DNA from: Rhodoferax sp. U11-2br
GTDB lineage: Bacteria; Pseudomonadota; Gammaproteobacteria; Burkholderiales; Burkholderiaceae_C
Direction: 5' to 3'
DNA: 64,000 nt
Assembly: GCF_018619435.1 (NCBI RefSeq)
Contig: NZ_JAHFZF010000012.1
Location: 50,332-114,331 of the forward strand
Numbering within the stretch: position 1 is the stretch's first letter; each line of letters opens with the position of its first letter. Positions 60,434 through 64,000 of this stretch are shown in pieces. Under the pieces are notes generated by a model. The model was given only the letters and a program-made list of their open reading frames with translations, was not told the origin of the DNA and did no database searches. Both the position numbers and the translations under genes were made by a program.

Positions 60434-62166
60434 ACAATTTAACAGTACGTGCCAAGCTGGCGTGGTCGTTTGGTGGACTGGCCTTGATGATTTTGCTGAT
60501 CTCGGGCTTCGCCGCAAAAATGCTCAGTGACGCCAACAGCCAGTTTGACAACTACATCAACGGCGTCAATGCACGTGCCCTGGAGGCTGCAGGGGTAGGG
60601 CAAGCTGTGGATCGCCGCGCCATTGCCGCACGTAATCTGGTGTTAGTCACCAAACCAGAAGACAAGGCCGCAGAGAAGGACCGGGTCATGCAGGCGCAAA
60701 AAGACGTCACCGAACACCTGACCAAGCTCAAAGAGATGGCCAAAGCGCCAGACGTTCCTGATGAAATACGTCGTTTGATTGCAGAGATAGACAAGATCGA
60801 ACAGGTTTATGCCCCCGTGGCCATGGGCATTGTTGAACTGGCCCTCAACAACAAGCGTGAGGAAGCCATCACCAAAATTGACACCGAATGCCGCCCACTT
60901 TTGGCTGCATTGGCTACTGCGCAAGCCAACTATGCCAATTTCGCCCTAGAGCGCTCCAACAAGTTGGTGCAAGAGTCTGGTGCCCTTTACATCACCCAAC
61001 GCAATATCCTGATCACGGTTTGTCTTTTTGTGTTTGTTATGGCGGTGTTAGCCGGCGTGCTGATTACCCGTAGCCTGACCCGCGCGCTCGGGGCCGAGCC
61101 GGCTGAGTTGAGCCTGGCGGCCAGCCGTGTTGCAGATGGTGATTTGAGTGCCTCGTTCCGCGTCCAGAGCGACGACACACACAGTGTGATGGCAGCCATG
61201 GCCCGTATGCAAACCGCTCTGATTGAGGTGGTCTCCTCGGTGCGCTCCGGGTCTGAGTCGGTGGCCACCGCCAGTGCCGAGATTGCCCAAGGCAACCATG
61301 ACTTGTCTTCACGCACCGAGTCCCAGGCCAGCGCGCTGGAAGAAACCGCAGCGTCGATGGAGGAACTGTCCTCCACCGTCAAACAAAACGCCGACAACGC
61401 CCGCCAGGCCAACCAACTCGCCCAAAGCGCCAGCAGCGTCGCTGTCAAGGGGGGTGAAGTTGTTGAGCAGGTGGTCAACACCATGAAGGGCATCAACGAA
61501 TCAAGCCGCAAGATCAGCGACATCATCAGCGTCATCGACGGCATCGCCTTCCAGACCAATATCCTGGCGCTCAACGCAGCGGTTGAAGCTGCGCGTGCGG
61601 GTGAGCAAGGTCGTGGCTTTGCGGTGGTGGCCACCGAGGTTCGCGCCCTGGCCGGACGCTCGGCCGAAGCCGCCAAAGAGATCAAAACGCTGATCAGCGC
61701 CAGCGTCGAGCGGGTGGAGCAAGGCAGCGCTTTGGTCGACCAGGCCGGCGCCACCATGACCGAGGTCGTGGGCGCCATCCGGCGCGTGACCGACATCATG
61801 GGTGAAATCAGCGCGGCCAGTGTCGAACAGAGCCTGGGGGTCTCGCAGGTTGGTGAAGCGGTGGTCCAGATGGATCAGGCAACCCAACAAAATGCAGCCT
61901 TGGTTGAAGAGATGGCCGCCGCAGCCAGCGGCCTCAAGAACCAGGCGCAGGAACTGGTGAGCACAGTGGCCCTCTTCAAACTGGCAGCCGGGCAAGAGGG
62001 TGGGTATTTGGCCCCCGCTGTGCGTTTTGCCGCACCATCTGCCCACGCCCCAACCAAGAAGCTGGTCCCGAGCAAAAAGATGACGGCCAGGGCCACACCA
62101 AAGCTGGCAAGCCTGGGGCACACCACCGGTGGCAAATCGGAAAATGCAGAGTGGAAGAGTTTCTAA
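60430..62166 (+). CDS. methyl-accepting chemotaxis protein
   Basis: This 578-residue transmembrane chemoreceptor has TM1 at about residues 10-30, a periplasmic four-helix-type sensor (31-190), TM2 at 194-216, a HAMP domain to about 270 and a long methyl-accepting coiled coil. The signalling tip [20 protein letters not shown] is intact, as is [20 protein letters not shown]. The C-terminus EWKSF matches the xWxxF pentapeptide that tethers the CheR methyltransferase and CheB. No che genes are nearby. The ligand is unknown. The start overlaps a 33-codon leader frame. Confidence 0.93.
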   Translation: MNNLTVRAKLAWSFGGLALMILLISGFAAKMLSDANSQFDNYINGVNARALEAAGVGQAVDRRAIAARNLVLVTKPEDKAAEKDRVMQAQKDVTEHLTKLKEMAKAPDVPDEIRRLIAEIDKIEQVYAPVAMGIVELALNNKREEAITKIDTECRPLLAALATAQANYANFALERSNKLVQESGALYITQRNILITVCLFVFVMAVLAGVLITRSLTRALGAEPAELSLAASRVADGDLSASFRVQSDDTHSVMAAMARMQTALIEVVSSVRSGSESVATASAEIAQGNHDLSSRTESQASALEETAASMEELSSTVKQNADNARQANQLAQSASSVAVKGGEVVEQVVNTMKGINESSRKISDIISVIDGIAFQTNILALNAAVEAARAGEQGRGFAVVATEVRALAGRSAEAAKEIKTLISASVERVEQGSALVDQAGATMTEVVGAIRRVTDIMGEISAASVEQSLGVSQVGEAVVQMDQATQQNAALVEEMAAAASGLKNQAQELVSTVALFKLAAGQEGGYLAPAVRFAAPSAHAPTKKLVPSKKMTARATPKLASLGHTTGGKSENAEWKSF

Positions 62167-62176
62167 CAGTGACTGC

Positions 62177-62290
62177 TGGCCAACAGCGACAACACCCCAA
62201 CAAGCCTGCAACCCAAGCCATGTCCTGCGAGGATGGCTCAGAACGGCCCCCTCACCCGCCAGACGACACGCGAACCAGCGGTTCAAAACA
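62177..62290. repeat. long dispersed repeat, copy C (diverged)
   Basis: CAACAGCGACAACACCCCAA, CCTGCGAGGATGGCTCAGAACGG and CACGCGAACCAGCGGTTCAAAA correspond to the right half of copy A. It begins 11 bases after the chemoreceptor stop. Confidence 0.65.
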
Positions 62291-62297
62291 CTACAGG

Positions 62298-62346
62298 AAA
62301 GTTAGCAACCCGCCCTTACAGGAAAAGGGCTAGAGAGCATTTTTTC
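62298..62346. repeat. palindromic repeat copy after dispersed repeat C
   Basis: AAAGTTAGCAACCCGCCCTT continues to ACAGGAAAAGGGCTAGAGAG and then a T-run. It lies between the convergent chemoreceptor and aldehyde dehydrogenase genes and has the form of an intrinsic terminator. Confidence 0.85.
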
Positions 62347-62359
62347 ATACGACCAAGAA

Positions 62360-63781
62360 CTACCGGATCAAAAAAGCCAGCACCTTGTCGGCGAACTTGC
62401 CGTACGGCGGCCACAGGAATTTGAGCGTGCTGAACCGCGTCTGGTAGAACACCGGGCGCATTTTGGAGAAGGTCTCAAACCCTTCATGCCCGTGGTAATG
62501 CCCCATGCCCGAGTCACCTACACCACCAAACGGCAGATCGTGCTGGCCCACATGGAACAGCGCGTCGTTGACCGAGACACCGCCGCTCATCACATGGTCG
62601 ATGATGTGCTGCACTTGGGCCGCGTCGTAGCTGAACGGGTACACCGCCAGCGGGCGCGGCCCGGCGTTGATGTTGGCAATCACCTCGTCGAGCCGGGTGT
62701 AGCTGCGCAGCGGCAGGATCGGGCCAAAAATCTCGCGTTGCATCAGCACGCTGTCAGCCGGAGCGTTCAGCACGATGTGTGGCGCGATCTTGCGCGTGTC
62801 CCGGTCAAAAGCCGGGCCATCCAGCAGCGGCAGCACCTGCGCGCCCCGGCTGCGCGCATCGTCCAGCGCAGCCAGCAGCCGGTCAAAAGCACGCTGGTCG
62901 ATGATGGACGTGTAATCGGGTGAGTCCAGGCGCGGGTAACGCTGGGCAACCAGCTCACGCGCCAGGCTCACAAAAGCCTCTACCTTGGCGGCGGGTAACC
63001 AGGCGTGGTCCACGGTGGTGCAGATCTGGCCAGCGTTGAGCAGTTTGACAAACAAAATACGCTCGGCCGCGAGTTTTAGCGGGAAGTCGTCACACACAAT
63101 GGCGGGCGCCTTGCCACCGAGCTCCAGCGTGACCGGGCACAGGTTCTGCGCGGCAGCAGCCATGACCGCTTTGCCGGTTTGGCCGGAGCCGGTGAACAGC
63201 AGGTGGTCGAACTTGAGTTTGGAAAATTCCACACCCACACCGCCGGTTTCGTCAAAAAACTGCAGCTTCTCGGGCGGAAAATAGGCCGGTATGTGCTTGA
63301 TAAGGTACGCCGCCAGATGGCGCGAGTTTTCACTCATCTTGACCATCGCCCGGTTGCCTGCGGCAAAGATGTAAGACAGCGGCACCAGGCTCAGGTTCAG
63401 CGGAAAGTTCCACGGCACGATGACACCCACCACACCGAGCGGCTGCGGGATCACCCGGTTGCGCGCACCCAGAAAATTGCGCCAGTCCACACTGCGGCGC
63501 TGCGGCCGCATCCAGCCGCGCAGGTGTTTGAGGATGTGATCGATGCCGTCCACCGCCGGGAACACCTCGGCCAGCAGGGTCTCGTGGCGCGAGCGGTGGC
63601 CGTAATCCAAGCTGATGGCCTCACACAAAGCGTCCTGGTGTTCACGGATAAAACGCTGCAGCGTGCGCAAATCGCGCTGGCGCTCAGCCAGGCTGGGCAC
63701 GGGGTGGGCCAGATAGGCCTGGCGCTGCAGGGCCAGGGTGTCTTGCAGCGGACTTGACTGGGGTGTTTCAGGGTCGGTCAT
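62360..63781 (-). CDS. calB: coniferyl aldehyde dehydrogenase
   Basis: This 473-residue aldehyde dehydrogenase is of the class 3/coniferyl aldehyde group. The catalytic Cys254 is in NAGQICTTVDH and the general-base Glu220 in TLELGGKAPAIV. The cofactor-binding segments VVGVIVPWNFPLNL and FTGSGQTGKAV are present, and the C-terminus (GDSGMGHYHGHEGFETFS) fits the fatty-aldehyde/coniferyl subfamily. It oxidises coniferyl or similar aldehydes to acids in lignin-monomer breakdown, or acts on fatty aldehydes. No other phenylpropanoid gene is in the window, so the substrate is uncertain. Confidence 0.85.
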   Translation of the reverse strand: MTDPETPQSSPLQDTLALQRQAYLAHPVPSLAERQRDLRTLQRFIREHQDALCEAISLDYGHRSRHETLLAEVFPAVDGIDHILKHLRGWMRPQRRSVDWRNFLGARNRVIPQPLGVVGVIVPWNFPLNLSLVPLSYIFAAGNRAMVKMSENSRHLAAYLIKHIPAYFPPEKLQFFDETGGVGVEFSKLKFDHLLFTGSGQTGKAVMAAAAQNLCPVTLELGGKAPAIVCDDFPLKLAAERILFVKLLNAGQICTTVDHAWLPAAKVEAFVSLARELVAQRYPRLDSPDYTSIIDQRAFDRLLAALDDARSRGAQVLPLLDGPAFDRDTRKIAPHIVLNAPADSVLMQREIFGPILPLRSYTRLDEVIANINAGPRPLAVYPFSYDAAQVQHIIDHVMSGGVSVNDALFHVGQHDLPFGGVGDSGMGHYHGHEGFETFSKMRPVFYQTRFSTLKFLWPPYGKFADKVLAFLIR

Positions 63782-64000
63782 GGTTTGGCCAGTTTAGGCG
63801 CCAAAGCCAACCAGGGGAACGCCCCAAACCTTGTTTGAGCATGCCCCTCTAAGCGCAGGCGGGCCTGGCGCGCGTCACCGTACCGACCTGGCCGATGAAA
63901 AGCCGTGAGCTGGCGCTGGCTTTGGCGGCCAAACACCCGGCTGCTCGCCGGGTTTCCAGCACAATGCGGCCTTCTTTTGGCCCACACACCACGTATGACT

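Noticed and set aside
63896..64000. Frame starting MKSRELALALAAKHPAARR at the right edge, and an ATG at 63995
   Set aside because: Too little sequence remains to judge whether either begins a gene; 63782-63895 shows nothing I can support.

Overview
The window looks like chromosomal DNA of a Comamonadaceae betaproteobacterium, most like Rhodoferax or a close relative. The evidence is GC-rich coding sequence, family-typical genes (Bug-type solute-binding protein, long QueF, PuuD-type urate hydroxylase, coniferyl aldehyde dehydrogenase), and many copies of a short palindromic repeat with an AGCCCTT...AAGGGCT core, which I associate with this family. The genus is inference; no rRNA gene is present.

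Region 1 (1-9.9 kb): a DauA-like D-amino acid dehydrogenase divergent from an lldD-like L-lactate dehydrogenase, a dmeR-dmeF cobalt/nickel efflux pair with its operator, an AhpD-like protein divergent from its LysR regulator, a fused NDP-forming acyl-CoA synthetase/acetyltransferase, and DNA polymerase IV. Region 2 (10-15 kb) is a peroxide-defence neighbourhood (glutathione peroxidase, yaaA, ahpC, ahpF, with queF among them). Region 3 (15-19.4 kb) holds valS, tusA, cysM and a tRNA-Leu(CAA). Region 4 (19.5-22.3 kb) pairs an unrecognised membrane protein with an orphan hcp and what look like gene remnants.

Region 5 (22.3-33.3 kb) is centred on urate breakdown: urate hydroxylase (puuD), xdhC, hydroxyisourate hydrolase, allantoinase, and a fused OHCU decarboxylase/allantoate amidohydrolase. 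Together these take urate to ureidoglycine. Region 6 (33.4-42.6 kb) has a translationally coupled ubiE-menA-symporter run facing a four-gene RND efflux operon headed by its own TetR regulator and a 26-bp perfect palindromic operator. Region 7 (42.6-45.8 kb) is accessory-looking: non-coding inverted repeats, an AT-richer exported protein, a VOC protein and a GNAT. Region 8 (45.8-51.9 kb) is an ABC uptake operon (ATPase, TAT-type binding protein, two permeases) ending in a GntR regulator and an Asp/Glu/hydantoin racemase-family enzyme that lacks one catalytic cysteine. Region 9 (52-64 kb) has two MFS pumps with a TetR regulator, an orphan divergent ABC ATPase, aspartate dehydrogenase, an McrA-like HNH nuclease of unusual architecture, a J-domain protein, a chemoreceptor preceded by a coupled 33-codon leader ORF, and coniferyl aldehyde dehydrogenase.

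The most unusual points are the palindromic repeat, which lies between genes but also in frame inside at least three and probably four proteins; the HNH nuclease with an unknown N-terminal half; the membrane protein/orphan Hcp locus; and a second, longer dispersed repeat that repeatedly sits next to the palindromic one.
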